DNA of 64,000 nucleotides from CADEGL01 sp050180485 (GTDB lineage Bacteria; Pseudomonadota; Alphaproteobacteria; CADEGL01), in assembly GCA_050180485.1 (NCBI GenBank), contig JBFXED010000018.1:17832-81831 (forward strand), read 5' to 3'. The notes beneath the pieces were generated by a model. It had not been told where the DNA came from, searched no databases, and saw only the letters and a list, made by a program, of their open reading frames with translations. Position numbers and translations under genes: made by a program. Below are positions 46,805-55,522 of this stretch, piece by piece. Every line of letters starts with the position of its first letter. Within the stretch, counting starts at the first letter, position 1.

Positions 46805-48636
46805 CGACCATCAATCAGATGCGTGCGGTTCACGGCGACAAGGTCTACAAGGCGCGCCCCGATTGGCATGCGGGGCTTCCGCTCATTCCAGTCTTTGTCT
46901 TCTTGGCTCTTCTCTTCTTCTTTCCCGTAATTCAGCTTCTGACTCTGTCGGTCCAGGCTAAGGGCGAGCTGTCGGGAGTCCACTATCTTCGCCTGTTCGA
47001 ATCAGACGTCTATGTTCGCTCGCTGCTTATCACGCTGAAGGTCGCGTTTTACACGACCCTGATCTGCGTGGTGGCGGCCTATCCCTTGGCCTATATGCTG
47101 GCGACGGCGTCAGGCCAGACGCGTAATTCGCTCATCCTGTGGGTGTTGATGCCGTTCTGGACCAGCTTCCTGGTTCGCACCTTCGCTTGGTTAGTGCTGC
47201 TCGGGCGCAATGGCCCGGTCAACAAATACCTGGAGGCGCTCGGTCTTCTCGACCAGCCGCTAGAGTTCTTCAACATGGTCGGCACCATGATCGGCATGGT
47301 GCATGCGCTTATGCCGCTAGCGGTCATGACCATGCTATCGGTCATGGAGACGATCGACGCCAACCTTCCCAAGGCGGCCACTACGCTCGGCGCCCGCGGC
47401 GGTCAGGCCTTCTGGCGCATCTATTTCCCGCTCTCGCTGCCGGGCCTCGCTGCTGGCGGCCTTCTGGTCTTCATCACCGCGCTTGGTTTCTTCATCACGC
47501 CCACCATCCTGGGCGGCGGGCGTATCATGATGATCGCCCAGTTGATCATCGAGCAGGTCGAACAGTTGCTGAACTGGGGCTTTGCGGGCGCCATCGCGCT
47601 TCTCTTGCTTCTGACGGCACTGGTAGTTTTCTATCTCTATGATCGCTTGCTCGGCATGTCGACGTTGTCGGGCAGTGGGTCCGCCGACCGAAGCGCTGCC
47701 GGCGGTAGCGGCGGCCTGATCGGGAAGGGCGGAGCCTGGCTTGGCGGCATCTTCATCCATGCCATCGGCTGGGTTTGCGACCGCTTCGGCGAGGCGATCG
47801 AGGTGGTGCGTCCGGTCCGGCCTGACCGTCCACGCAAGACGATGTCGCGCACGGTCATGTGGATCACCGGCATCACCATGCTGGTGTTCCTTTCGGCGCC
47901 GTCCTTCTTCGTCATCCCCGTGTCGTTCACCGCCGGTGGGTTCCTGGAATGGCCGCCCGAGGGCTTCTCCACGCGCTGGTACGATCTCGTGTTCGACTCG
48001 GCGACGTGGCAGGCTGCGGGCATCCGCTCCTTCAGCGTCGGAGTGATCTCGGCGCTGTTGGCCATGGTGATCTCGGTGCCGGCGGCCTTCGTGCTGACGC
48101 GGCAAAAGCTCAAAGGGCGGACGCTCTATATGTCCCTCCTGCTCTCGCCACTGATCATCCCGCGTATCCTGATTGCGGTAGCCTTGTTCTACAGCTACGC
48201 CTATGTCGACAAGTTCCTGAAGATCGGCTTGATCGGCTCCTCGCTAGGCCTCGTGCTTGGCCATGCGATGCTGGCGGTGCCCTATGTCGTGGTCACGGTC
48301 ATGGCGGTCTTGAAGAACTATGACTACCGCCTGGACCAGGCCGCGTGGAGCTTGGGCGCCAACAAGGCGCGTACGCTGTGGCACATCACCTTCCCGCTGA
48401 TCCGCGCGGGTCTGTTGGCTGCGTTCCTGTTCGCCTTCGTCACGTCGTTCGACGAACTCACCATCGCGCTATTCGTCAGCGGTGGCCTCGCCACGACCCT
48501 GCCGAAGCAGATGTGGGACGACGCGCTGCTCAAGGTCAGCCCCGGCCTCGCGGCCGCTTCGACGCTGATCTTGATCTTCGTGACCAGCATGATCTTCCTG
48601 GCGGAATTCCTGCGCAGGAAGGCGTCTAAGTCTTAA
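46801..48636 (+). CDS. Fused two-domain ABC permease (PotB-PotC type)
   Basis: 611 residues, about twice a single permease. Both halves have six-helix BPD_transp_1 domains with an EAA loop: AATTLGARGGQAFWRIYFPLSLPG at 192-215 and, in the second half, AAWSLGANKARTLWHITFPL at 514-533 continuing to about 537. The join is a Gly/Ser-rich stretch (SGSGSADRSAAGGSGG) near 290-305 followed by one extra hydrophobic segment. In most polyamine importers these halves are separate PotB and PotC proteins. Start GTG at 46801 overlaps the ATPase stop. A good terminator follows the gene, so the transporter operon ends here. Confidence 0.95.
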   Translation: MTTINQMRAVHGDKVYKARPDWHAGLPLIPVFVFLALLFFFPVIQLLTLSVQAKGELSGVHYLRLFESDVYVRSLLITLKVAFYTTLICVVAAYPLAYMLATASGQTRNSLILWVLMPFWTSFLVRTFAWLVLLGRNGPVNKYLEALGLLDQPLEFFNMVGTMIGMVHALMPLAVMTMLSVMETIDANLPKAATTLGARGGQAFWRIYFPLSLPGLAAGGLLVFITALGFFITPTILGGGRIMMIAQLIIEQVEQLLNWGFAGAIALLLLLTALVVFYLYDRLLGMSTLSGSGSADRSAAGGSGGLIGKGGAWLGGIFIHAIGWVCDRFGEAIEVVRPVRPDRPRKTMSRTVMWITGITMLVFLSAPSFFVIPVSFTAGGFLEWPPEGFSTRWYDLVFDSATWQAAGIRSFSVGVISALLAMVISVPAAFVLTRQKLKGRTLYMSLLLSPLIIPRILIAVALFYSYAYVDKFLKIGLIGSSLGLVLGHAMLAVPYVVVTVMAVLKNYDYRLDQAAWSLGANKARTLWHITFPLIRAGLLAAFLFAFVTSFDELTIALFVSGGLATTLPKQMWDDALLKVSPGLAAASTLILIFVTSMIFLAEFLRRKASKS

Positions 48637-48646
48637 CGGCAACAAG

Positions 48647-48678
48647 AGCGGGGGGCTTCGGCCCCCCGCTTCCTTTTA
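48647..48678 (+). terminator. Terminator after the ABC permease
   Basis: AGCGGGGGGC (48647-48656), loop TTCG, GCCCCCCGCT (48661-48670), then TCCTTTT. Ten-bp perfect stem with a stable tetraloop. The next gene starts 19 bases beyond it. Confidence 0.9.
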
Positions 48679-48696
48679 AGGCAATGAGGTCCAGCC

Positions 48697-49947
48697 ATGG
48701 CGAATACCAGTCCCCGCAACGTCACCATCATCGGCGCGGGCGTCGTAGGCACGGCCACCGCGAACTATCTGCTGCGCGAAGGCCACAAGGTCACCTTGAT
48801 CGAGCGCGACGAGCCGGGAAAGGCGACTTCGTTCGGCAATCTAGGTGGTATCAGTCCGGGTTCGGTCGTTCCCGTGGCCACACCCGGCATGCTGAAACAG
48901 ATCCCGAAATGGCTGCTGGATCCCGAAGGGCCGCTGTTCGTGCGCTGGCATTATCTGCCCCAGGTCATGCCTTGGCTGATCAAGTTCCTGCTGGCTGGCC
49001 AGCGCGACCGCGTCTACGGCATCTCGAAGGCGCTGTCCTCGCTCAACGGTCCGACCTTCGACGCCTATCAGCCGCTGCTGAATGATGCCGGCGTGGAGCA
49101 TTTGTTCCACCGCACGGGTCAGCTCTTCCTCTATCAGTCAGCGAAAAGCCTCGAGAAGGACGCGCTCGGCGTGGAACTTCGCAAGCTGACCGGGCAGCGC
49201 TGTGACATCCTGAACCAGGACGAGATCCGCCAGCTAGAGCCCGCGTTGGCGCCGGTCTTCGAGTCCGCCATCCTCATGCCCGACCACGGTCACTGCAAGA
49301 ATCCGTTTGGCCTGGTTCAAGCCCTGGCCCAGAGCTTCACTCGCAACGGCGGCACGTATCTGAACCGCGAGGTGCGTGGCTTCGAGATGGGACCGAACGG
49401 TCCGACCAAGCTGCGCACCAACCAGGGCGATTTGCCGGTCGAAGACGTCGTCATCGCGGGCGGCGCCTGGTCGAACGTCCTGACCAAGCAACTAGGCCAC
49501 AACGTGCCGCTGGAAAGCCATCGCGGCTACCATGTGACGGTGGAAGATCCTGGTGTCATTCCTCGGATCATGTGCTTCCCCGTCGAACTCAAATTCGCGA
49601 TTACTCCGATGGAGATGGGGTTACGCATCGGCGGCACGGTTGAGTTGGCCGGCCTAAACGCCGAGCCTAACTACGAGCGCGCGCGGGTGCTCCTGAAAAT
49701 GGGCAAGCGCTTCATCCCGGGCCTCAAGACCGAAAAGTTTACCGAATGGATGGGCCATCGTCCGTGCCATCCGGACAGCCTGCCCGTCATCGGTGGCTCG
49801 CCCAAGTGGAAGAACGTCTTCTTCGCGTTTGGCCACGGTCATCAGGGCCTCCTGGGCGCCTCGCAGACCGGCAAGGTCATGTCCGAACTTCTGTCGGGCA
49901 AGCCCCTGTCGATGGACCTCACGCCGTTCCGGGTGGACCGCTTCTAG
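48697..49947 (+). CDS. FAD-dependent amino-acid dehydrogenase (DadA-like, DAO family)
   Basis: 416 residues from ATG at 48697. FAD motif VTIIGAGVVGTATANYLL near 9-26; the FAD-contact segment SFGNLGGISPGS near 45-56; C-terminal EWMGHRPCHPDSLPVIGG near 348-365 and FFAFGHGHQGLLGASQTG near 374-391. This is the D-amino-acid dehydrogenase branch, oxidising amino acids to 2-oxo acids and ammonia with electrons to the respiratory chain. Although a terminator precedes it, proximity to the importer suggests it may act on the imported compound or its derivative. Its last 29 bases overlap the convergent EamA gene. Confidence 0.93.
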   Translation: MANTSPRNVTIIGAGVVGTATANYLLREGHKVTLIERDEPGKATSFGNLGGISPGSVVPVATPGMLKQIPKWLLDPEGPLFVRWHYLPQVMPWLIKFLLAGQRDRVYGISKALSSLNGPTFDAYQPLLNDAGVEHLFHRTGQLFLYQSAKSLEKDALGVELRKLTGQRCDILNQDEIRQLEPALAPVFESAILMPDHGHCKNPFGLVQALAQSFTRNGGTYLNREVRGFEMGPNGPTKLRTNQGDLPVEDVVIAGGAWSNVLTKQLGHNVPLESHRGYHVTVEDPGVIPRIMCFPVELKFAITPMEMGLRIGGTVELAGLNAEPNYERARVLLKMGKRFIPGLKTEKFTEWMGHRPCHPDSLPVIGGSPKWKNVFFAFGHGHQGLLGASQTGKVMSELLSGKPLSMDLTPFRVDRF

Positions 49948-50857
49948 CCGGCGCGGCGGCGGCGTTGGTCCGAGCGATCTGGGCCTCGCGCCGGGCGATA
50001 TAGGTCGCCGCAGCGACGATCAGGGCCGCGCCCGCCCAAGTCCACAAATCCGGGTGCTCGTCGAACGCGACATAACCGATCGCGGCCGCGATCGGCATCT
50101 TAGAGAAGTCGAAAGGCAGCACCACCGACGCCTCTGCGGCGGCGAAGGAGCGCGCCAGGCAGAGATGGCCGACGGTGCCGAGCGAGCCAAGCGCCACCAG
50201 CCACAGGATGTCGACCAGCCCGGGCGTGCGCCAGACGAACAGCGACAAGATCAATGCCGCCGGCGTCAGCAGGATGGCATGGTAGCAGACGATTACGTTG
50301 GTCGGCTCGGTGCGGGACAGCGTTTTGAGCACGATGTGCTGGCTGCCCCAGCAGGCTGCTCCGAACAGCATGACCAGAGCCCAAACCGAGAGGTCCTGGA
50401 AACCCGGCCGTAGCACGACCAGAACGCCCGTGAAGCCGATGGCCGTCGCGGTCCAGCGCCGCAGGCGGATCGGCTCGTGCAGAATAAGCGCGGCAAACAC
50501 CGTGGCCCAGAGAGGTGCCGTGAAGTTGATCGCCGTCGCATCCGCCAGCGCTAGGTTGGGTACGGCATAGAACCACAGTACGGTCGAGATGAAGCCGAGC
50601 AGCCCGCGCAGGGCAATGAGCGGAAACCGCTTTGTCCGCAGGTTTTCGACTCCCAACCGGAGCATCCACGGCAGCATGATCAGGAGCGTGAAGAAGTGGC
50701 GGAAAAACGTAACCTCGAACGGATGCAGATTTTGGCTGGCCGGTTTCACGGTCCCCAGCATCGCAGTGAACGCGAAGGCGGATGCCAGCATCCATAAGAT
50801 GCCGCGGGTCGTGCCCGGCAGGGCGATCCAGCGCGCCTTCGCGGCCGCAAGCGTCAT
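49919..50857 (-). CDS. EamA/DMT family permease 10
   Basis: 312 residues from ATG at 50857 (MTLAAAKARWIALPG), overlapping the upstream permease stop by four bases; a longer frame into that gene is rejected. Repeat 1: NLHPFEVTFFRHFFTLLIML and DATAINFTAPLWATVFAALI; repeat 2: ASVVLPFDFSKMPIAAAIGYV. The FDF motif places it with permeases 6, 5 and 7. Tail Ala-rich (ARTNAAAAPARSGPPG). The 3-prime end overlaps the oppositely transcribed DadA-like gene by 29 bases. Confidence 0.93.
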   Translation of the reverse strand: MTLAAAKARWIALPGTTRGILWMLASAFAFTAMLGTVKPASQNLHPFEVTFFRHFFTLLIMLPWMLRLGVENLRTKRFPLIALRGLLGFISTVLWFYAVPNLALADATAINFTAPLWATVFAALILHEPIRLRRWTATAIGFTGVLVVLRPGFQDLSVWALVMLFGAACWGSQHIVLKTLSRTEPTNVIVCYHAILLTPAALILSLFVWRTPGLVDILWLVALGSLGTVGHLCLARSFAAAEASVVLPFDFSKMPIAAAIGYVAFDEHPDLWTWAGAALIVAAATYIARREAQIARTNAAAAPARSGPPGTA

Positions 50858-51804
50858 CCCTGGGTCTCGGGGGGTGGGAACGTCGGGGCGGCGGTACGCG
50901 TCTCTCGGCGCAAGCGTGCCTCGCGCCGGGCGATGTAGAGCGTCGAGCCCGCGATGACGAGCGCACCGACAGCCGTGTTGAGGCCAGGAATTTCCGAAAA
51001 GAAGATGAAGCCCAGGATCACGGCATAAAGAAGCCGCGAATAGTCGAAAGGCGCGATCGCCGTGGCCTCGGTTGCCGCGTACCAGCCGTGAGCCGCGAAC
51101 ATCTGGCTCAGCGTGCCGGTCACGCCAACGCCGAATAGCAGCAACAGCTCCCAATAGGTCGGCGTCTTCCAGACTAGCATGGCCGGGATGAAGACGATGA
51201 TCGTGGCGATGATGGTGAAATAGGTCATCAGCGTGAGGATACGCTCGCTGCCCGTCAGCCGCTTGATGATGGCCATGACGAGGGCGTTGAAGAACGCACC
51301 GATCAGCGCCACTGGCACGGCCAAATGCACCGCGCCATCCGGCCGCACCATGATCAGGACGCCCAGGAATCCGATGGCCGTCGCCGTCCAGCGGCGCCAG
51401 CGCACCTTCTCCCGGAACATGATCATGGCGATCGGGATCATGAACAAGGGGATGGTAAAGCCGTAGGCCGTAGCGTCGGCCAGGGGTAGGTGGGCGAGGG
51501 CGTAGAAGGAGCAGGCCATGGAGACCAGGCTCACGCTCGCGCGCATGAAGTGCAGGTGTACGCGGCCGGTCCTGAGTGTGCTCAAACCAGACTTGAACGC
51601 CAACGGCAGAAGAATCGTCAAGCCGAACAGGCAGCGTAGGAAGACGACTTCGAACACATGCAGGTCTGGGCCCACCTGCTTGACCATCAGGCTTTGCACT
51701 GTGGTCATGAAGCCCGCGACCAGAATCCAGATCGCGCCGCGCGTGTTGCCGTGCAGGGCAAGCCAGCTTCGTTCGTAGGCGGCGAGGGTGGAGCGGATGC
51801 TCAC
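50854..51804 (-). CDS. EamA/DMT family permease 11
   Basis: 316 residues from GTG at 51804 (the start is not strongly supported by a ribosome-binding site). Repeat 1: DLHVFEVVFLRCLFGLTILL and DATAYGFTIPLFMIPIAMIM; repeat 2: EATAIAPFDYSRLLYAVILGF. It combines the long N-terminus of the permease 8/9 type (ERSWLALHGNTRGAIWILV) with the FDY second-repeat motif of the other group. Basic tail (ARLRRETRTA). About 110 bases downstream of the class II aldolase gene. Confidence 0.92.
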   Translation of the reverse strand: MSIRSTLAAYERSWLALHGNTRGAIWILVAGFMTTVQSLMVKQVGPDLHVFEVVFLRCLFGLTILLPLAFKSGLSTLRTGRVHLHFMRASVSLVSMACSFYALAHLPLADATAYGFTIPLFMIPIAMIMFREKVRWRRWTATAIGFLGVLIMVRPDGAVHLAVPVALIGAFFNALVMAIIKRLTGSERILTLMTYFTIIATIIVFIPAMLVWKTPTYWELLLLFGVGVTGTLSQMFAAHGWYAATEATAIAPFDYSRLLYAVILGFIFFSEIPGLNTAVGALVIAGSTLYIARREARLRRETRTAAPTFPPPETQG

Positions 51805-51915
51805 GGCGATGCGGTCGTCTTCAAAAAGAACGGGGCCGGCGGGCGGACCAGGATGCGGCCCGCTGCCGGCCCCGTATTTGGCCTTGCGGCAAGCCCGCGC
51901 GAAGCGGGCCGCCGT

Positions 51916-52674
51916 TCACGAAGCGTAGTCGGAGCCTTCGCGGTCCAGATAGACGCGCTTCAACGCCTCGAAGTGGCGCACCGCGTTGATCCGGAAGTTC
52001 TTGTAGACCTCGCGGGTCTCCTCGACCATCGGCTGGCGGCAAATGGCCAGCGGCTTGCCCGTCGACTGCGCCAGGATCTGCACCTCGGACGCGCGCTCGA
52101 TGAAATACATCATGTCGAACGCTTCGCCGATGCTCTCGGCCACGGTGATGACGCCGTGGTTCTCGAGGAACAGGACGCTCTTGTCCTTCATGATGGCGCC
52201 CATGCGCTCGCCTTCGTCGTGCGTCATGGCCAGACCGTTGAACTCATGGTCATAGGCGATGTCGTCGTAAAAGCGCATGGCGTTCTGGTGGACCATCTCC
52301 AGGCGGCCGCCCTTGGTCGCCGCGATGGCGGTCGACCACGGCATGTGAGTGTGGAACACCGCGCCGCCGCGGGGATGCAGCTTGTGGATCGGGAAGTGGA
52401 TGCAGGGGCCCGACTTCGGCGGAGCATGTTCGCCTTCCAGCACGTTGCCCTGGTAGTCGCACATCAGCACGTCCGAAGCCGTGATCTCGGCCCAGTGCAG
52501 ACCCTTCGGATTGATGAAGAACTTGTCGGTCGTGCCCGGCACGCGGACGGTGAAGTGGTTATCGATGCCTTCGGTCATGCCCATCTTCGCCGACAGCTGG
52601 TATGCGGCGGCCAGATCGACGCGCGTCTGCCAGACCGCGTCCTTCTTGGGCGTAAGCTTCTCTACGACTGCCAT
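51916..52674 (-). CDS. Class II aldolase/adducin family protein
   Basis: 252 residues from ATG at 52674 (MAVVEKLTPKKDAVW). Metal-dependent aldolase or decarboxylase of the L-fuculose-phosphate aldolase fold. Zinc ligands: His-x-His in AVFHTHMPWS near 105-114 and a third His in FLENHGVITVA near 168-178; GIDNHFTVRVPGTTDKFFINP near 35-55 is the substrate-phosphate region in sugar aldolases. Phosphate contacts are not clearly conserved, so the substrate could be a non-phosphorylated hydroxy-acid. Upstream bases 52737-52750 hold a near-palindrome. Confidence 0.92.
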   Translation of the reverse strand: MAVVEKLTPKKDAVWQTRVDLAAAYQLSAKMGMTEGIDNHFTVRVPGTTDKFFINPKGLHWAEITASDVLMCDYQGNVLEGEHAPPKSGPCIHFPIHKLHPRGGAVFHTHMPWSTAIAATKGGRLEMVHQNAMRFYDDIAYDHEFNGLAMTHDEGERMGAIMKDKSVLFLENHGVITVAESIGEAFDMMYFIERASEVQILAQSTGKPLAICRQPMVEETREVYKNFRINAVRHFEALKRVYLDREGSDYAS

Positions 52675-52736
52675 GGGTGAACCTTTCGTCCCTGTTGCGG
52701 CGGGACCGAAGTCCCACGCGGAAAAAATGCCCTGGA

Positions 52737-52750
52737 TATCGTTAATGATA
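52737..52750. promoter_or_regulatory. Near-palindrome TATCGTTAATGATA before the aldolase
   Basis: TATC and GATA arms around a central TTAA, one mismatched pair, 63 bases upstream of the aldolase start. It resembles the TATC/GATA half-sites seen near other promoters in this window. Candidate operator only. Confidence 0.4.
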
Positions 52751-52821
52751 CGGCAAGACCCGCCGGGCTCCAACGCGGGCGACAGGGCGGGGCCTATGCG
52801 TTGCCCGCATCCTATCGCACT

Positions 52822-53607
52822 TCAATACATGCTTCTAATCAGGCCGCCGTCGATGGGAATGCTCTGGCCCGTGATATAGCCCGCGTGGCGCGACGCCAGA
52901 AAGGCGCACAGAGCGCCGCACTCCTGGATGGTGCCCAGGCGCTTGGCGGGCACGCTCTCGCCGAACAGGCGGGTGGCCTCCTCGTCCGACAGCTCTGGCC
53001 GGTTCAGCATGTGCTTGGTGAAGCGGCGCAGGAGATCGGTCTCGATCGGGCCGGGGAGGATGTTGTTCACCGTCACGCCCTTGTCCGCGACCTCGCGGGC
53101 GAGCGTCGCCATGGCGCCGACCATGGCGGCCTTCACGCCATTGCCCAGCGGGGTGTTGTAGCTTGGCTCCTTGGCCGACATGGAGTTGATGTTGACGATG
53201 CGGCCATAGCCCGCGGCCGTCATGCCCTTGATCGTCCGGTAGGCGAAATCCAGGGCGTTCAGCATGTTGCCCTCGAACGCCTGGCGCCAATCGTCCAGCG
53301 ACTTGGACAGGAAGCTGCCCGCGGCGGGGCCGGTCGAATTGGTCACCAGGATGGTGACGTCCTTGCCCAGCCACTTCCGCGCCTCGTCGTAGATGCGACC
53401 GCGCTCGCCCGGGTTCATCACGTCGCCCTGCACGTAATGCACGTCGTAACCCTTGAGCTTCGACAGCGCGACGCGGCCGCTTTCGGGCGCGACGCCATTG
53501 AAGACGACGCGGCAGCCGGCCTCCGCCAGCGCCTGGGTGCAGCCGAAGCCGATGCCGCGGGTGCCGGCCAGGACGAGGGCGGCTTGCCCTTTGATGCCGA
53601 GATCCAT
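52822..53607 (-). CDS. SDR family protein lacking the catalytic Tyr (BKR-like), paralog A
   Basis: 261 residues from ATG at 53607 (MDLGIKGQAALVLAG). Rossmann glycine motif AGTRGIGFGCTQALAEAG is intact. In the active-site region INSMSAKEPSYNTPLGNGVKAA the Lys is in place but the residue four before it is Gly, not Tyr, so the YxxxK catalytic Tyr is missing. A conserved-domain subgroup of beta-ketoacyl-ACP-reductase-like SDRs is known to lack a full catalytic tetrad. Ends IPIDGGLIRSMY. Tandem with paralog B, eight bases between them. Confidence 0.91.
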   Translation of the reverse strand: MDLGIKGQAALVLAGTRGIGFGCTQALAEAGCRVVFNGVAPESGRVALSKLKGYDVHYVQGDVMNPGERGRIYDEARKWLGKDVTILVTNSTGPAAGSFLSKSLDDWRQAFEGNMLNALDFAYRTIKGMTAAGYGRIVNINSMSAKEPSYNTPLGNGVKAAMVGAMATLAREVADKGVTVNNILPGPIETDLLRRFTKHMLNRPELSDEEATRLFGESVPAKRLGTIQECGALCAFLASRHAGYITGQSIPIDGGLIRSMY

Positions 53608-53615
53608 GGCGCCCC

Positions 53616-54395
53616 TCAATAGATCGCGTGGACGTGGCCGCCATCGAGGGCGACGCTTTGTCCCGTCATGTAGCCCGCGTGGCGCGAGGCCATGAAGGCG
53701 CACAGCGCGCCGAATTCCGACACCTGGCCGATGCGTCCGACCGGTGCGCGTTCGCCGTAAAGCTTCACGGCGTCTTCCTGCGGCATGTCGGGCTTGTTGA
53801 CCAGGAACGGCGCCACGCGGCGCAACAGATCGGTGTCGAACGGCCCCGCCAGGATACTGTTCACCGTCACGCCGTCGCGCGCCACCTCGCGGGCGAGGGT
53901 GGCCAGGGCGCCGATCAGCCCGAGCTTCAGCCCGTTCGCCAAGGGCGTGTTGGGCGTCGGTTCCTTGGCCGAAATGGAACTGATGTTGATGATGCGGCCG
54001 AACTTGCGCGCGGTCATGTCGGGCACGCAGCGCTTGGCCATGTCGATGGCCGACAGCATGGTCAACTCCAATCCTTGGCGCCAATCGTCCAGGTTGCGGT
54101 CGAGGAACGGCCCTGTCTTGGGCCCATCGGCGTTGGTGACCAGGATCGAGATAGGGCCGAGATGCCGCTTGGCCTCGTCGAACAGCCGCGCGCGGTCGGT
54201 ATCGCTGGTCAGATCGGCGGGAATGAAGACGGCGCTGTTGCCGAGGGATGCCGCCGCTTTCTTGCCGCGCTCGGGATTGCGGCCGTTGATCGCGACTTTG
54301 ACGCCGGCTTCGGCCAGCGCCTTGGCGCAGGCGAAGCCCAGGCCTTGCGAAGCGGCCAGGCACAACGCCGTTTCGCCCTTGAGACCTAAATCCAT
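53616..54395 (-). CDS. SDR family protein lacking the catalytic Tyr (BKR-like), paralog B
   Basis: 259 residues from ATG at 54395 (MDLGLKGETALCLAA). Glycine motif reads AASQGLGFACAKALAEAG, with the first Gly replaced by Ala-Ser. Active-site stretch ISSISAKEPTPNTPLANGLKLG has Ala four residues before the Lys, so the Tyr is absent as in paralog A. Shared blocks (ATLAREVA, DLLRR, CAFMASRHAGYMTGQS or CAFLASRHAGYITGQS, and the ending H-x-IY or RSMY) show a tandem duplication. Follows the luciferase-like gene by 22 bases. Confidence 0.91.
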   Translation of the reverse strand: MDLGLKGETALCLAASQGLGFACAKALAEAGVKVAINGRNPERGKKAAASLGNSAVFIPADLTSDTDRARLFDEAKRHLGPISILVTNADGPKTGPFLDRNLDDWRQGLELTMLSAIDMAKRCVPDMTARKFGRIINISSISAKEPTPNTPLANGLKLGLIGALATLAREVARDGVTVNSILAGPFDTDLLRRVAPFLVNKPDMPQEDAVKLYGERAPVGRIGQVSEFGALCAFMASRHAGYMTGQSVALDGGHVHAIY

Positions 54396-54417
54396 CGCTT
54401 TTCCCCTTCGGGGACCG

Positions 54418-55509
54418 CTATTCGGCGACGCTGCGCAGGGGCGCCGCGGCCGGTCCCAATTTCTTGAGGTCGCCCAATTCCTTCGTGACCGCGGGCAAGA
54501 CCTTGGCGGCAAAACGCTCCAGCGACGCCATCGCGGCCGCATGGGTGGTGCCGCCGAACTGCATGCAGCAGCTCAGGTGGCTTGGGCGCAGCAGGCGGAA
54601 TTCCTCGATCAGCTGTTCCGCGCATTTCTCCCAACCGCCGATGATCGCGTTCTTGGCGATGGTCTCGAGGTCGGGCTCGCCCTTCGCCGGCGCGTCCTGG
54701 ATGACGTGGCGGTCGATCTGGTAATGCGGTGTGCGCAGGTTGTGCGCGATGCGGTAGCTGTAGCGAAGCTGCTCGGCCGCATGCAGCGCCTCGCCGTGAT
54801 CCTCGGTCACATGGACGAAGCGGTTCACGGCCAGCGGAAACTCAGTTTCGGGCCGTCCGGCGGCGGCGCGATGCACGGCGATGCGCTCGCGCTGGGCCAG
54901 CATCTCCTTGGCCGTTTTCCACTGGCCGGAGATGAAGGGCGTGTAGTCCGCGCGGGCGATGCGCGTCTGCAAGTCGGCGTCGTCGGGACCGCCCGCGATA
55001 TAGACCGGCAGCATCGCCTTGGGGCGATAGGGCAGGTAGGACTGCGGCATCTTGTTGAATCGGCCATCGTACTGGAACCCCTCGTTGGTCAGCGCCAGTT
55101 CCAGGATATCCAACGCCTCATGGAACAGAGGACGCGCGTCCTCCAGGCGATAACCCAGCCGCTCGAACTCCGCCTTCTGAAAGCCGATGCCGAGGCCTAG
55201 CACGAAGCGGCTATCCGTCACATCGTCTAGGAACGCGATCTCTTCCGCGAAGCGGCCGGGGTTGTAGAGGGCCAGAACGTGTACCGCGCCGCCGAACTTG
55301 ATGCGCTTGGTCTGCGGGATCAGATAGGCCGCCAGAAGATGCGGCGAGGGGACGAGCGAGAAGTTCGTGTAGTGATGCTCCGTGAACCAGGCGATGTCGA
55401 AGCCGGCGTCCTCCGCGGCCTTGATCTGCGTCAGGCTTTCGCCGACCGCCTGACGCGGGCGTTTCTTGCCGTCGGCCTGGGGTAGGACGTTGAAGTAGGC
55501 GAATTCCAC
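54418..55509 (-). CDS. LLM class (luciferase-like) flavin-dependent oxidoreductase 2
   Basis: 363 residues from ATG at 55509 (MEFAYFNVLPQADGKK). Motifs: FDIAWFTEHHYTNFSLVPSP near 38-57, HVLALYNPGRFAEEIAFLDD, and FVLGLGIGFQKAEF near 106-119. It shares domain layout and the ETIAKNAIIGGWEK or EIANNAVMGSPDK region with the protein at 19276 and the same ending style (LRSVAE or LQVAAE). Sits between three SDR genes in one minus-strand operon, so it may oxygenate the compound the SDRs handle. Confidence 0.93.
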   Translation of the reverse strand: MEFAYFNVLPQADGKKRPRQAVGESLTQIKAAEDAGFDIAWFTEHHYTNFSLVPSPHLLAAYLIPQTKRIKFGGAVHVLALYNPGRFAEEIAFLDDVTDSRFVLGLGIGFQKAEFERLGYRLEDARPLFHEALDILELALTNEGFQYDGRFNKMPQSYLPYRPKAMLPVYIAGGPDDADLQTRIARADYTPFISGQWKTAKEMLAQRERIAVHRAAAGRPETEFPLAVNRFVHVTEDHGEALHAAEQLRYSYRIAHNLRTPHYQIDRHVIQDAPAKGEPDLETIAKNAIIGGWEKCAEQLIEEFRLLRPSHLSCCMQFGGTTHAAAMASLERFAAKVLPAVTKELGDLKKLGPAAAPLRSVAE

Positions 55510-55522
55510 CCGGACTGCTCCT

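Noticed and set aside
52812..52828. A possible fourth GTATT-N7-AATAC site (CTATCGCACTTCAATAC)
   Set aside because: Only one arm matches, and it contains the stop codon of the SDR gene, so the resemblance is likely chance.
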